Assembly: GCA_028678445.1 (NCBI GenBank)
Contig: JAJRDJ010000090.1
Coordinates: 1 to 27,200, forward strand
Source: Methylococcaceae bacterium
GTDB taxonomy: Bacteria; Pseudomonadota; Gammaproteobacteria; Methylococcales; Methylococcaceae
Direction of reading: 5' to 3'
DNA: 27,200 bases
Part shown: in pieces, positions 15,027-24,395 of the stretch
How positions within the stretch are numbered: position 1 is the first letter of the stretch
How the letters are laid out: the number at the start of each line of letters is the position of its first letter
Position numbers and translations under genes: made by a program
Notes under the pieces: generated by a model
What the model saw: the letters and a program-made list of their open reading frames with translations, nothing else
Databases searched by the model: none
Told to the model about the DNA's origin: nothing

Positions 15027-18000
15027 TCAGAGGGCTGCCAGTTCGACTGCCGCGTCAATGTCCACCGCCACGATGCGGGACACGCCAGGTTCCTTCATGG
15101 TGACGCCCGCCAGGTGGTGCGCAATCTCCATGGTGACCTTGTTATGTGAAATGAAAAGAAATTGTACTCTTTCGGACATTTCCTTGACCAACTCACTGAA
15201 TCTTCCCACATTCGCATCATCCAGCGGAGCGTCGACCTCGTCCAGCAGGCAAAAGGGCGCGGGATTCAGTTCAAAGATCGCGAATACCAGCGCGGCGGCG
15301 GTCAGCGCCTTCTCACCACCGGAGAGCAGGTGAATGGAGCTGTTGCGCTTCCCGGGCGGGCGGGCCATGACAGTGACGCCGGATTCCAGCAAGTCGCGCT
15401 CGGTCAGTTCCAGACAGGCATGGCCGCCGCCGAACAGTTTTGGGAACATCTGCTGCAGGCCGGTATTGATAAGCTCGAACGTATCCTTGAAACGGGAACG
15501 GCATTCCTTGTCGATGGTTTCGATCGCCTCGCGCAGGGTCGCGAGGGACACGCTCAAATCCTCGTGTTGCTGGTCGAGGAAGGCGAGACGCTCTTCCTGC
15601 ACCAGATATTCCTCCCTGGCTGTCAGATTGACGGCGCCCAGGCGGGAAATTTCCTCGCCGAGTTCGCTCAAGCGCGTCTGCCAGAGGGATTCATCGGCGT
15701 CATCGGGGAGACCTGCCACCACGCTCGCAGGGTCCGCGCCCAGTTCCTCGAACTGCTCCTGAACGGTTTGCCGGCGTACCGAATTGGCGGAGAGTTCCAG
15801 CCGGATCTGCTCCAGCCGCTCCTTGATGCCATTCAGTACTCGCTCATTCCGTAGGCGGGCCTCGCTGGTCCGTCGCAGCTCGGCTTCCAGTTCGGCGGCG
15901 CGATGGCGCAACTCCGCCAACTTCTTTTCGACTGCAGTCTTCTGGTCCGTCAACGCATCCAGCTCGGCCTGAGAGTCACCGGTGGGCTGATGGATATCGG
16001 CGACGCGGCGGCTGAGTGTCGCAAGGCGTTGCAGGGCCAGGTCGAGCTGGCTGCGGATGCGCTCCAGATGCCGGCTGGTCAGTTGTTCGCTGGAGCGGAG
16101 ACTCTCGGCCCGGCTGCGTAGGGTGCTGACACGGTCCCGCGCCTGGCGCAGGGCGGCATCGGTTTCAGTCAGCCGGCTTTCCAGACTGTCCCGGCTATTG
16201 GCATGCTCGGCGGCGGCCAGCTCCAGTTCTGTCAACCGATCCTCGGCCTCCAGCCGCAGCCGCCGGGACTCCTCGATGTCCTCGCGCTGTTCAGTGAGCT
16301 GCTCTTCAAGGTCGGTCAGCTCGGCGCTGATCTGCCCCAGCCGCCTTGAGGACTGTTCGCACCGCGCCTGGGTCGCGCTGAGTTCGGCCCTCGCCCGGCT
16401 GTGCTCGGCATTCAGCCGCCGCTCGTCCGCCTGCCGCCGCTCGCGTTCGTGCTCCGCCTCGCGGGTGGCCATTTCCGTGCCGTGCAGTTGCTGCTCCAGC
16501 CCCCCGATTTGGCCGAGTAGCTGCTTCAGCCCGGCTTTCATGGTTTTCAGTTCCCGCTCCCGCTTGATGACACCCGCCTGCCCACTCTCCAGTTTCTGCC
16601 GGGTCAGCCAGCCGGGGCCAAGCCGGGTGCCATCCGGCGTGATCACGGACTCATGCTCGGCGATTTCTGTACTCAGGTCATGCGCAGCGGCCAGGTCATC
16701 CACGCAATACACCGCGCCCAGGAGCGGCGTCAGATTCCAGGGCGAGTTCACCCGCTCCAGCAATCGCGAACCCATCCTGTCCTGAAGCTCGATGGCGGGG
16801 GGGCGCGTTTCGAAGAGCGACAGCGATTCCTCGGCCAGCCCGCCCAAGAGGGGAATGAAGCGGGCCGTCTCCTCCACGCACAGGGCCTGAAGCTGGGCGC
16901 CGAGTGCCGTCTCCACGGCGGTCTCCCAGCCGGGCTGCACATCGAGCTGCTGGGCGAGGCGCGGGGCCTGTTCGAGCTGCTGCTCGGCCAGCCAGCGCCG
17001 CAGACCGGCCCGATCCTTGCCCATCGCATGTTCCTGCAGGGTTTCCAGGGAACTGATCTTGCCACTCAGCGCGTGCTGTTCCGACCGGCGGGCATTCAAC
17101 GCGTGCTGCAGGTTCTTCAGTTCTTCCCGTCCCGTCAGGATGCGCTGGTTCAGGCCCTGCAGGGCTTCATGAACCACGCTCCGTTCGGCGTCAAGTTCAG
17201 CGAGCGTCAGTTCCAGCTCGGCCAGCCCTTCGGCATTCAGGGTGACCTCGACTTCTTGGCGTTCCATGGCAAGCTTTTCCTGCCGGGCCAGCAATTGCCT
17301 GGCTTGCTGCTCCAGCTGGCCGATGCGGGACTGCTGGATATCCCGCTGGCTGCGGGACCGGCCGATCGCTTCGCTGAGCTGCTCGAACTGCTGGCGCGCC
17401 GTCTTCAGGCCGAGGTCGGCGTCACCGCGCCGCGCCGCCGCTTCAGCCTCGGCTTTCCGTGCCTCTTCGAGCGTCATCTCGATTTCCGCCAGCTCCTCGC
17501 GTAGCGTCTCCAGCTGCAGCCGGTCATTCTCGAGATCCTGTTCGGCCTGCTGCTGTTCTTCTCGCAAGCGGGACTCCTCCTGGAGCAGATTTTCGTGCGT
17601 CTCCCGGGCATGCCGAATGCTTTGGGTGAGGCGGCTGATTTCCGAGCCCAGCTCATAGAAACGGCCCTGCTCGGCATTCAGGACTTTTTGGACCGCATCC
17701 TGCTGAGCGCGTTGCGCTTCCAGGGTTTCGTTAAGGGCATGATCCTCCCCGGCCAGCGCCCGAAAGCGGGTCTCGCACTCGGCCAATTGCTCCTGGTTCG
17801 AGTGGAATTCTTCGTCATATTTCCGCCAGCGCAGACCCAGCAATTGTTCCCGGTAGCCCCGTTCCTCGACTTTCAAAGCCATGTACTTTTCGGCTTTCTT
17901 CGCCTGCCGCTTCAGGCTCTCCAACTGCTTGCCGACTTCGTCGCGCACATCCAGCAGACGGTCCAGGTTCTCCTGCGTGTGGCCCATGCGCAACTCGGTC

Positions 18001-18536
18001 TCGTGGCGGCGTTCCTTGTATTTTGAAATACCCGCGGCTTCCTCGATCAGCTCGCGAAGTTCGGCTGGCTTGGCCTCGATCAGCCGGGAGATGGTGCCTT
18101 GCTCGATGATGGCGTAGCTGCGGGAACCGAGACCCGTGCCGAGAAAGAGATCGGTGATGTCCTTGCGGCGGCAGCGGGTGCCATTGAGGATATAGGTCGA
18201 CTGGCCATCGCGCGTGACCTGGCGCTTGATGGAAATCTCGGGGTAATTGGCAAACTCGCCGGGCGCCTTGCCCTCGCCGTTGTCAAACACCAGTTCGACC
18301 GAGGCCAGCCCCACCGGCTTGCGGCTGCTGGAACCGTTGAAAATGACATCGGCCATACTCTCGCCACGCAAATGCTTGGCGGAGCTCTCCCCCATCACCC
18401 AGCGCACGGCGTCGATGATGTTGGACTTGCCACAGCCGTTCGGTCCGACGATGCCGATCAGATTGCCCGGCGTAGGGATGGTGGTGGGATCGACAAACGA
18501 CTTGAAGCCCGCAAGTTTGATTCGGTCGAGGCGCAC
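15027..18536 (-). CDS. smc: chromosome segregation protein SMC
   Basis: SMC is the ATPase of the bacterial condensin-like complex (with ScpA and ScpB), which compacts and separates chromosomes. The 1169-residue product has the Walker A GPNGCGKS at 31-38, long coiled coils (about 165-490 and 660-1000, Glu/Gln/Leu/Arg-rich), a hinge at about 505-640 and, near the C-terminus, the signature LSGGEKALTAAAL with the Walker B LLDEVDAPLDD. The length is normal. The start codon is GTG at 18536, giving the canonical MRLDRIKLAGFKSF. It begins the smc-zipA-ligA operon. The presence of SMC rather than MukB excludes enterobacteria-like lineages. Confidence 0.97.
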   Translation of the reverse strand: MRLDRIKLAGFKSFVDPTTIPTPGNLIGIVGPNGCGKSNIIDAVRWVMGESSAKHLRGESMADVIFNGSSSRKPVGLASVELVFDNGEGKAPGEFANYPEISIKRQVTRDGQSTYILNGTRCRRKDITDLFLGTGLGSRSYAIIEQGTISRLIEAKPAELRELIEEAAGISKYKERRHETELRMGHTQENLDRLLDVRDEVGKQLESLKRQAKKAEKYMALKVEERGYREQLLGLRWRKYDEEFHSNQEQLAECETRFRALAGEDHALNETLEAQRAQQDAVQKVLNAEQGRFYELGSEISRLTQSIRHARETHENLLQEESRLREEQQQAEQDLENDRLQLETLREELAEIEMTLEEARKAEAEAAARRGDADLGLKTARQQFEQLSEAIGRSRSQRDIQQSRIGQLEQQARQLLARQEKLAMERQEVEVTLNAEGLAELELTLAELDAERSVVHEALQGLNQRILTGREELKNLQHALNARRSEQHALSGKISSLETLQEHAMGKDRAGLRRWLAEQQLEQAPRLAQQLDVQPGWETAVETALGAQLQALCVEETARFIPLLGGLAEESLSLFETRPPAIELQDRMGSRLLERVNSPWNLTPLLGAVYCVDDLAAAHDLSTEIAEHESVITPDGTRLGPGWLTRQKLESGQAGVIKRERELKTMKAGLKQLLGQIGGLEQQLHGTEMATREAEHERERRQADERRLNAEHSRARAELSATQARCEQSSRRLGQISAELTDLEEQLTEQREDIEESRRLRLEAEDRLTELELAAAEHANSRDSLESRLTETDAALRQARDRVSTLRSRAESLRSSEQLTSRHLERIRSQLDLALQRLATLSRRVADIHQPTGDSQAELDALTDQKTAVEKKLAELRHRAAELEAELRRTSEARLRNERVLNGIKERLEQIRLELSANSVRRQTVQEQFEELGADPASVVAGLPDDADESLWQTRLSELGEEISRLGAVNLTAREEYLVQEERLAFLDQQHEDLSVSLATLREAIETIDKECRSRFKDTFELINTGLQQMFPKLFGGGHACLELTERDLLESGVTVMARPPGKRNSSIHLLSGGEKALTAAALVFAIFELNPAPFCLLDEVDAPLDDANVGRFSELVKEMSERVQFLFISHNKVTMEIAHHLAGVTMKEPGVSRIVAVDIDAAVELAAL

Positions 18537-18604
18537 GGCGTAGCTGCGGGAGAAGGGGCTGAGGAAGAAAAAGCCGGAACTGGCCGGAAGAGGAACCGGT
18601 CGCT

Positions 18605-18610
18605 ATTATA
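18605..18610 (-). promoter_or_regulatory. possible -10 element for smc
   Basis: On the minus strand this reads TATAAT, a perfect -10 hexamer, 69 bases before the smc GTG. No good -35 is found at normal spacing. On the plus strand the overlapping TATTAT (18604-18609) could equally serve queF. Confidence 0.3.
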
Positions 18611-18688
18611 GCCGACTAACTCAACGCTCGAGCTTTGGGCCCTAATGCTCTTTGTTCCGTCATTTCAGCGATTAATCCTCCATCACTT

Positions 18689-19078
18689 ATGACCACCCAA
18701 GCCAGGACAACACTCGAAACTTTTGACAACCCGCAGCCAAACCGGGATTTCACCATTCGCATCGACATCCCGGAATTCACCTGTCTCTGCCCCAAGACCG
18801 GCCAGCCCGATTTCGCTACCCTACACATTGAATATGTGCCCGACCAGACGTGTGTGGAGCTGAAATCGCTCAAGCTCTACGTCTGGTCCTACCGCGACGA
18901 GGGCGCTTTCCACGAAGCCGTGACCAACCGCATCCTCGAAGATCTGGTGGCCGCAACTCACCCGCGCTTCATGCGCCTGACCGCCCGCTTCAACGTGCGC
19001 GGTGGACTTTACACCACCGTTATCGCCGAATACCGCCAGCCCGGTTGGCAGGCACCACCCGTCGTCCAGCTCCCCTGA
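18689..19078 (+). CDS. queF: NADPH-dependent 7-cyano-7-deazaguanine reductase QueF (short form)
   Basis: QueF reduces preQ0 to preQ1 with NADPH, a step of queuosine tRNA modification. The 129-residue product is the short, type I form. The catalytic Cys is Cys34 in CLCPKTGQPDF with the general acid Asp41, and the substrate-side segment GAFHEAVTNRIL and the C-terminal RGGLYTTVIAEYR are typical. The frame extends upstream, but the ATG at 18689 (MTTQARTTLETFDNP) matches the family start. No strong ribosome-binding site is visible. It is divergent from smc and 22 bases before yjdM; I see no preQ1 riboswitch. Confidence 0.95.
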   Translation: MTTQARTTLETFDNPQPNRDFTIRIDIPEFTCLCPKTGQPDFATLHIEYVPDQTCVELKSLKLYVWSYRDEGAFHEAVTNRILEDLVAATHPRFMRLTARFNVRGGLYTTVIAEYRQPGWQAPPVVQLP

Positions 19079-19100
19079 TCAACCCGGAAAGCCCCAGCCC

Positions 19101-19439
19101 ATGACTAGCCCAGCCTGCCCCGTTTGCGCGATGGAAAACACTTACAGCGACGGCATAAACCATATCTGCCCCGACTGCTTCCACGAATGGCCGCTGAGCG
19201 CATCGACCGATAACGAAGCCGAAGGCGAGACCGTGGTCAAGGATGCCCACGGCACGCCACTCGCTGACGGTGACTCCGTGATCCTCATCAAGGACCTCAA
19301 GGTTAAGGGCTCATCCACCACCCTCAAGAAAGGCTCCAAGGCCAGGAACATCCGCCTACGTGAAGGTGATCACGAAGTAGACTGCAAAATAGACAACGTG
19401 AGCTACATGCTCAAGGCATGTTTTCTGAAGAAGGCGTAG
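19101..19439 (+). CDS. yjdM: YjdM/PhnA-family zinc-ribbon protein
   Basis: This encodes 112 residues. The N-terminal zinc ribbon has CPVC and CPDC (residues about 6-9 and 25-28), followed by the conserved small beta domain (VKDAHGTPLADGDSVILIKDLKVKG ... LKKGSKARNIRL ... CKID). The family was once called PhnA or alkylphosphonate uptake protein, but its biochemical role remains unclear. The ATG at 19101 lies directly before the ribbon. It follows queF with a 22-base gap and is likely co-transcribed, though the functional link is unclear. Confidence 0.93.
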   Translation: MTSPACPVCAMENTYSDGINHICPDCFHEWPLSASTDNEAEGETVVKDAHGTPLADGDSVILIKDLKVKGSSTTLKKGSKARNIRLREGDHEVDCKIDNVSYMLKACFLKKA

Positions 19440-19699
19440 TTACTGGGGGTGCGTAACCCAGCCGTGCCGATGGCGGGACTTTCAGACGATTTTTCTAGAC
19501 GGCGTTCAGGCAGTAGGCGGAAAAAAACGGCGATGCGAAGCTTGACACGTTGATCTCTCGACTTTAGGGAACCTCCAACGATATCTCTTTCGTCAAAGGG
19601 GTACCTGATGAGCGAGCTTATTCAGCCTGCCCGGTTTTTTATCTCGCTGACGGCGCCTACTGGCGGCTTCCTCCCACCACCCAGGCATTGGCCTTGGCC
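19440..19699. other. gene-free stretch
   Basis: I see no gene, RNA or clear terminator in these 260 bases. A small hairpin (CTGGG ... CCCAG) lies just after the yjdM stop without a T tract. The segment precedes a decayed transposase gene and may include remains of its insertion sequence. Confidence 0.4.
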
Positions 19700-19945
19700 A
19701 TGAATCGCATCAGGTTTCAACCCGGTCTGTCGTTGCCCGAGTTTGTCGAACAGTTCGGTACCGAGGTCCAATGCGCCGTAACGCTGGAAATCGCGCTCTG
19801 CCCCACGGCTTTCGCTGTATCCGTTTGCGCAAACAGGGCAGTACCTGCTGCAGGAAAGTAGCCATCTGCTGTTTCAATGCAGAACCTGTCGTCTGCAAAC
19901 CTCGCTGACTGCTGCGACGCTATTCCATGAACCGCCCCGGGAAAT
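19700..19945 (+). pseudogene. decayed IS1595-family transposase, N-terminal fragment
   Basis: Reading from the ATG at 19700 gives MNRIRFQPGLSLPEFVEQFG, a start typical of IS1595-family (ISXO2-like) transposases. The zinc-ribbon part then continues only by switching frame: PHGFRCIRLRKQG in one frame and LLFQCRTCRLQTSLTAATLFHEP in another. At least two frameshifts are needed and the catalytic domain is absent. It is not functional. Confidence 0.7.
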
Positions 19946-19974
19946 CCGGAGGCTGGTTGGTTTAAGTCCGGCGG

Positions 19975-20715
19975 CTATGGCTGATGGGTTTATCTGCGCA
20001 GAGTGATTCCTTTCGGCTGCGGCCGGAGGAATATTGCCCAATTGGCGTCAGCCGTCGGTGATGGTTGAACCAGCCCACCCCTTCCAAGCAGGGCGAGTTC
20101 GACCTCGGAGCGGTGCTTCCATGGGCCTCTGCGGTACATGACCTCCGTCTTGTATAGCCCCTTGATAGTCTCCGCCAGGGCAATTTCATAAGCATCACCG
20201 ACCCTGCGTGCGGCGGTCTCAAGGCCCGCTTCAGCGCGTCCTCTGTGTAGGGAATGAAGACATACTGTGAGCCTCGCTGTGATGGATCAGTCGTTGCGAG
20301 GCGGCGGGGCGTCGTGCGGAGAGCGCTTGCTTCAGTGACTCCAGAACGAAGTCGGTCCGGGCGGAACTGGACACGTTTTCGCCCACGCTGCGGCGGGCAA
20401 AGACGTCGATGAGAAAGGCCACATAGACCAATCCTTGCCAGTTGGACACGCAGGTGAAATCGGCTGCCCACAGCGCATTCGGTCGATCGTCATTGTACTG
20501 GTGCTGTACCCGGTCGAGCGGTCTTGGCGCCTGGGTATCGGCATCGTGGTGCGAATGCGCTTGCCATGCGCAGCGCCCCAATGCATCCAATGACGCATCA
20601 GGCGCTCGTCAGTGAAGCGTGCGACATCCGTCACTTCTCCGCGCCGCTTTGGCCAAACCTTGCGGGAGCCTACCGCATAACAATAAACCAGTATTAGCGA
20701 TTCTTTAGGGGGTTT
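19975..20715 (-). pseudogene. decayed IS3-family transposase (rve domain)
   Basis: Minus-strand fragments in different frames together recall an IS3-family OrfB: SRKVWPKRRGEVTDVARFTDERLMR (split here as ...VWPKRRGEV and DVARFTDERLMR), then RPNALWAADFTCVSNWQGLV with the first catalytic Asp, FLIDVFARRSVG, SARTDFVLESLKQAL, a broken HHSD block (HHSE, with bases missing), GSQYVFIPYTEDALKRA, the region of the catalytic Glu (IALAETIKGLYKTEV) and GWFNHHRRLTPIGQ. Several frameshifts and no intact start mark it as dead. It ends close to the mnmE stop codon. Boundaries are approximate and terminal repeats were not found. Confidence 0.8.
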
Positions 20716-20750
20716 TGGAAGGGTCCGATATATGCCGAATAGTTCCGGAA

Positions 20751-22097
20751 TTATTTTCCGATGCAAAAACTCGAAAAAATTCTCCCCAGCAAATCGTCGC
20801 TGGTGAATTCCCCCGTTATTTCGGACAGGGCCTGCTGTGCTGTCCGCAGTTCTTCGGCCAGCAATTCGGGGGCGCCGGCCTGGAGTTGCAGATCCGCACG
20901 CTCTAATGCCATGCGGGCCCGATCGATAGCGTCGAGATGTCGGCGACGGGCTATGAATAGGCCCTCCGCTCCGCTGTCATAACCGACGCAGTGCTTGAGG
21001 TGTTCCATCAACACCTCCGTGCCGGCGCCCGACTTGAGCGAGAGGAAGACGACGGGGCCATCACGCGTTTCCTTCAGGCCGGGATTGTTCCCTGTCAAAT
21101 CAATCTTGTTGTGAATGCGTGTGACCGGCAATGGAGCAGGGATGTCCGCCAGCAGGGCCTCGCTATCGCTAGGGTCGCTGTCGTCAATCAGCAGTAATAC
21201 CCGGTCGGCTTTGGCCATTTCTGCCCTGGCCCGGCGCATTCCTTCCTGTTCGACGGGGTCTTCGCTATCGTCCCTGAGCCCGGCGGTATCGATGATGTGT
21301 AGCGGCAGGCCATCGATCTGGATGAATTCCCGGAGGGTATCCCGGGTGGTGCCGGCGATGGCGGTGACGATAGCGGTTTCCTGGCCGGTGAGGCGGTTGA
21401 GCAGGCTGGATTTTCCGGCATTGGGGCGGCCCACAATGACCAGCGTCATGCCCTCCCGCATCAGGCACCCTTGCCGCGCGGACCCGCGTATGGCGTCGAC
21501 GCGGCCAGACAGATTCGACACCTGTTCGGCAATGTGACCCTCGGCCAGAAAGTCGATGTCTTCATCGGTAAAGTCGATGGAAGCTTCGACGTACAGACGG
21601 AGTTGTATGAGTGCCTCCTCCAGCTCGTCGATCTGCCGGGAGAATTCGCCTTGCAGTGAACGCTGGGCCGCGCGGGCAGCCTGTTCAGTGGTGCTGTCGA
21701 TGAGATCGGCGATAGCCTCGGCTTGCGCGAGGTCGATTTTATCGTTCAGAAACGCGCGCTCGCTGAATTCTCCGGGACGCGCGTCACGTACGCCCAACCC
21801 GAGGAGGCGGCGGATCAGGCCATCCAGCACCACCGGGCTGCCATGAGCGTGTAATTCGAGGATGGGCTCACCGGTGAAAGAGTGTGGGGCCGGAAAGTAA
21901 AGGGCCAGCCCCTGGTCGATGATTTGCCCCTGTTCGTCCCGGAAAGGGACAAAATGGGCATGTCGAGGTTGCAAGGGCTGGCCGAACAGGGCCGAGATTA
22001 TTTCTGGCACGGCCGCTCCGGAAACCCTGATGACACCGACCCCTCCCCGCCCGGGAGGGGAGGCGATGGCGGCAATGGTGTCCCCGGGTGGATGCAT
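20751..22097 (-). CDS. mnmE: tRNA modification GTPase MnmE
   Basis: MnmE works with MnmG to place the (carboxymethyl)aminomethyl group on wobble uridine 34 of certain tRNAs. The 448-residue product shows the N-terminal folate-binding domain (DTIAAIASPPGRGGVGVIRVSG), the helical domain, the inserted G domain with P-loop GRPNAGKSS, the DTAGLR switch and NKID, and the C-terminal FCIGK with the essential Cys. The frame continues upstream, but the ATG at 22097 gives the family start. It is the last gene of the rpmH cluster, 64 bases after yidC. Confidence 0.96.
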   Translation of the reverse strand: MHPPGDTIAAIASPPGRGGVGVIRVSGAAVPEIISALFGQPLQPRHAHFVPFRDEQGQIIDQGLALYFPAPHSFTGEPILELHAHGSPVVLDGLIRRLLGLGVRDARPGEFSERAFLNDKIDLAQAEAIADLIDSTTEQAARAAQRSLQGEFSRQIDELEEALIQLRLYVEASIDFTDEDIDFLAEGHIAEQVSNLSGRVDAIRGSARQGCLMREGMTLVIVGRPNAGKSSLLNRLTGQETAIVTAIAGTTRDTLREFIQIDGLPLHIIDTAGLRDDSEDPVEQEGMRRARAEMAKADRVLLLIDDSDPSDSEALLADIPAPLPVTRIHNKIDLTGNNPGLKETRDGPVVFLSLKSGAGTEVLMEHLKHCVGYDSGAEGLFIARRRHLDAIDRARMALERADLQLQAGAPELLAEELRTAQQALSEITGEFTSDDLLGRIFSSFCIGK

Positions 22098-22111
22098 GCG
22101 CGGGCAGAGAG

Positions 22112-22135
22112 CGGGCGGACAGGATAGTCCGCCCG
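22112..22135. repeat. hairpin between yidC and mnmE
   Basis: CGGGCGGAC, six bases, then GTCCGCCCG forms a perfect 9-bp stem. It lies just before the mnmE start and just after the yidC stop on the minus strand. No T run follows, so it is more likely an mRNA processing or stability element, or a partial attenuator, than a terminator. Confidence 0.5.
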
Positions 22136-22161
22136 GGATTGACTGGCTTAGCGGCCGGCGT

Positions 22162-23808
22162 TCACGCTTTGGCCGGTGCCGGGGTCCCGATGGTCTTGTT
22201 GATATACCACTGCTGAAGAATCGACAGGATGTTGTTGACCACCCAGTAGAGCACCAGACCGGAGGGGAAGAAGGCAAAGAACCCGGTGAACATCACCGGA
22301 AAGAACTGCATGATTTTCGCCTGTAGGGGGTCGGACGGCGGCGGGCTCAGCCGCTGCTGGATAAACATGGAAACACCCATGATCAACGGCAGAATGAAGT
22401 ACGGATCCTTGGAGGACAGATCCGTCAGCCAGCCGATGAACGGTGCCTGGCGCATTTCGACCGTTTCCACCAAGACCCAGTACAGGGAAATGAACACCGG
22501 GATTTGCACCAGTATCGGCAGGCAGCCCCCCAAGGGGTTGACCTTCTCCTTGCGGTACATTTCCATCATGGCCGTATTGAGTTTCTGCTTATCACCGCCG
22601 AAACGTTCCTTGAGTTCGGCGAGCTTCGGCTGCATCTTCCGCATATTGGCCATCGACTTGTAACTGGACGCCGACAGCCGGAAAAACAGCGCCTTGAGGG
22701 TGATGGTGACAAAAATGATGGCCCAGCCCCAGTTGTTGAATACTTTATGGAACTGCTCCAGCAGCCAGAAAATCGGCTTGGCGATGATGGTGAGCATGCC
22801 ATAATCGACCGTCAGATCCAGTCCCGGCGCGGTGGCTTCCAGCACCCGCAGCAGCTTGGGTCCGGCGAAGAGTTGGGCGTTCAGCAACTTGTTCTCGCCC
22901 GGCTTCACCTCCACCGGAGGGGTGTAGCTGCCGATCACGAAATGGTTGTCGGCGAGCGCCTTGGTATAGAAGTTGTTTTCCTGCCCCGGCGCGGGGATCC
23001 AGGCCGCCAGGAAGTAGTGCTGAATCATGGCGATCCAGCCTTCCTGGGATTTCCGGTTTAGGTTCTCGCCAGCCATGTCCTTGAAGCTGATCTTTTCGTA
23101 CTTTTCCTCGGGTGTGTAGAGCACGCCACCGGTATAGGTGCGGATGTACTGATCCTTGTTCTTGTCTCCGGGATCCTTGCGCTGTAACTGCAGGTATTGA
23201 CGGGCTGTCCACGGACTTGGGCTGTTATTGGCCACCTGCTGTTGGAGTTCAATATCGTAACTTCCGCGTTTCAACACATAGGCCTTGGTTACGGTCACGC
23301 CTTCCGGGCTGGTCCAGGTCAGCGGTACGCGCAGTTCATCCTGACCCTTGGCCAAACGGTAAGAGGAGGCCTGGGCCTGCCAGAGGCTATGATGATTGGG
23401 GGCTGACGCCTCGGCGCCCAGGAAACCGCTTTGGGCCACGAAAATCAGGTCATCGTCGGAGAAAAGCCGCACCGGCTTGTCCGGGGCATCCTTGGCGACA
23501 GGATAGTGCAGGAGTTCGAGCTGGCGGATGTCGCCACCTTCGGTATCCACTTCCATCCGGACCACGTCGGTCTCCACGCTGATCCGCTGGCGGCTCGTCA
23601 GCGCCTCGCCCGAGTCGGCTGCCACGGGAGCGCTGTCGTCCGTGGCCGCAGGCGTTGCCCCCGGCACGTCGGGGTTGGCCGGGGGCTCGAGGCCGCCCTG
23701 AGCGGCGGTGACCGGCGGTTTCGGCCCGTAATCCACCTGCCATTGCTGGAAGAGCATCATGCCGAGCAAGAAGAAGAAGACGATCAGGACGAACCTTGCA
23801 TTATCCAT
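22162..23808 (-). CDS. yidC: membrane protein insertase YidC
   Basis: YidC inserts and folds inner-membrane proteins alone or with SecYEG. The 548-residue product has the N-terminal helix (residues about 5-20, FVLIVFFFLLGMMLF), a low-complexity Pro/Ala linker, the large periplasmic beta domain (about 60-340) and a C-terminal 60KD_IMP core of five helices (WGWAIIFVTITLKALFF, then NPLGGCLPILVQIPVFISLY). The length equals E. coli YidC (548). The ATG at 23808 (MDNARFVL) is the family start and overlaps the yidD stop by 8 bases. Confidence 0.97.
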   Translation of the reverse strand: MDNARFVLIVFFFLLGMMLFQQWQVDYGPKPPVTAAQGGLEPPANPDVPGATPAATDDSAPVAADSGEALTSRQRISVETDVVRMEVDTEGGDIRQLELLHYPVAKDAPDKPVRLFSDDDLIFVAQSGFLGAEASAPNHHSLWQAQASSYRLAKGQDELRVPLTWTSPEGVTVTKAYVLKRGSYDIELQQQVANNSPSPWTARQYLQLQRKDPGDKNKDQYIRTYTGGVLYTPEEKYEKISFKDMAGENLNRKSQEGWIAMIQHYFLAAWIPAPGQENNFYTKALADNHFVIGSYTPPVEVKPGENKLLNAQLFAGPKLLRVLEATAPGLDLTVDYGMLTIIAKPIFWLLEQFHKVFNNWGWAIIFVTITLKALFFRLSASSYKSMANMRKMQPKLAELKERFGGDKQKLNTAMMEMYRKEKVNPLGGCLPILVQIPVFISLYWVLVETVEMRQAPFIGWLTDLSSKDPYFILPLIMGVSMFIQQRLSPPPSDPLQAKIMQFFPVMFTGFFAFFPSGLVLYWVVNNILSILQQWYINKTIGTPAPAKA

Positions 23809-24037
23809 TGTTGATTTCCGGTTTTTTATGAGGTACGGGATCGATTCCTCCCGCATGCCAGGGGTGGCATCTGACGAGGCGCCTGATGGCCAGGCTGGAG
23901 CCATGGAGGGCGCCATAGCGCTGGATCGCGGTTAGAGCATAGGCCGAGCAACTCGGTTCAAAACGGCAATGATGCCCCAGCCAGGGGCTGATCAGGTAGC
24001 GGTAGAATTGGATGATGGCGACCAGGAGGGTTTGCAT
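23801..24037 (-). CDS. yidD: membrane protein insertion efficiency factor YidD
   Basis: The 78-residue product shows the full YidD signature: YRYLISPWLGHHCRFEPSCS followed by YALTAIQRYGALHG and RRLVRCHPWHAGGIDPVP. YidD is a small, conserved protein at the inner face of the membrane that aids YidC-dependent insertion. It overlaps the rnpA 3' end by 46 bases and the yidC start by 8, the compact arrangement usual for this cluster. Confidence 0.95.
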   Translation of the reverse strand: MQTLLVAIIQFYRYLISPWLGHHCRFEPSCSAYALTAIQRYGALHGSSLAIRRLVRCHPWHAGGIDPVPHKKPEINNG

Positions 24038-24387
24038 TCCTTCACCAAGCGTGCCCAGTGTCTCTGCAATGAGCGGGAGAGTGATTCATGGTCTGCCTGG
24101 ATTGCGGCGGTGCGGGCCATTACAACAAAATCAAGACCGGCCAGTTTGTGCTGGTTCAGCCGGAAGGATTCTCGGGTCAGGCGCTTGATTCGATTACGGT
24201 CCTTGGCCAGCTTAACATAGCGTTTTGCTATCGCCAGACCCAACCGCGGACGCTCCATCCCATTGACTGTGGCGAGCACGGTCAGATATTGATCCGACGA
24301 TCGGGTTGCGGCTTCGAAAACATGCCGGAAGGCCCCCGATGTCGTTATACGGCGCGAACGCGGAAACCCATAAGGCAGTTGCGCCAA
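23992..24387 (-). CDS. rnpA: ribonuclease P protein component
   Basis: RnpA binds the RNase P RNA and helps it mature tRNA 5' ends. The 131-residue product has SRRITTSGAFRHVFEAA near the N-terminus, then RPRLGLAIAKRYVKLAKDRNRIKRLTRESFR, which contains the basic RNR motif. The best start is a TTG at 24387, eight bases after the rpmH stop; no ATG or GTG fits. The C-terminal tail of about 20 residues (KPSWSPSSNSTAT) overlaps yidD and is probably variable. Confidence 0.94.
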   Translation of the reverse strand: MAQLPYGFPRSRRITTSGAFRHVFEAATRSSDQYLTVLATVNGMERPRLGLAIAKRYVKLAKDRNRIKRLTRESFRLNQHKLAGLDFVVMARTAAIQADHESLSRSLQRHWARLVKECKPSWSPSSNSTAT

Positions 24388-24395
24388 ACGATCAA

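Noticed and set aside
16057..17504. long plus-strand frames inside smc (Ser/Arg-rich and Gln/Leu-rich)
   Set aside because: They arise from the repetitive coiled-coil codons of smc and show low-complexity composition.
18611..18688. preQ1 riboswitch before queF
   Set aside because: The leader is short and I do not see the conserved hairpin and A-rich tail of the known classes.
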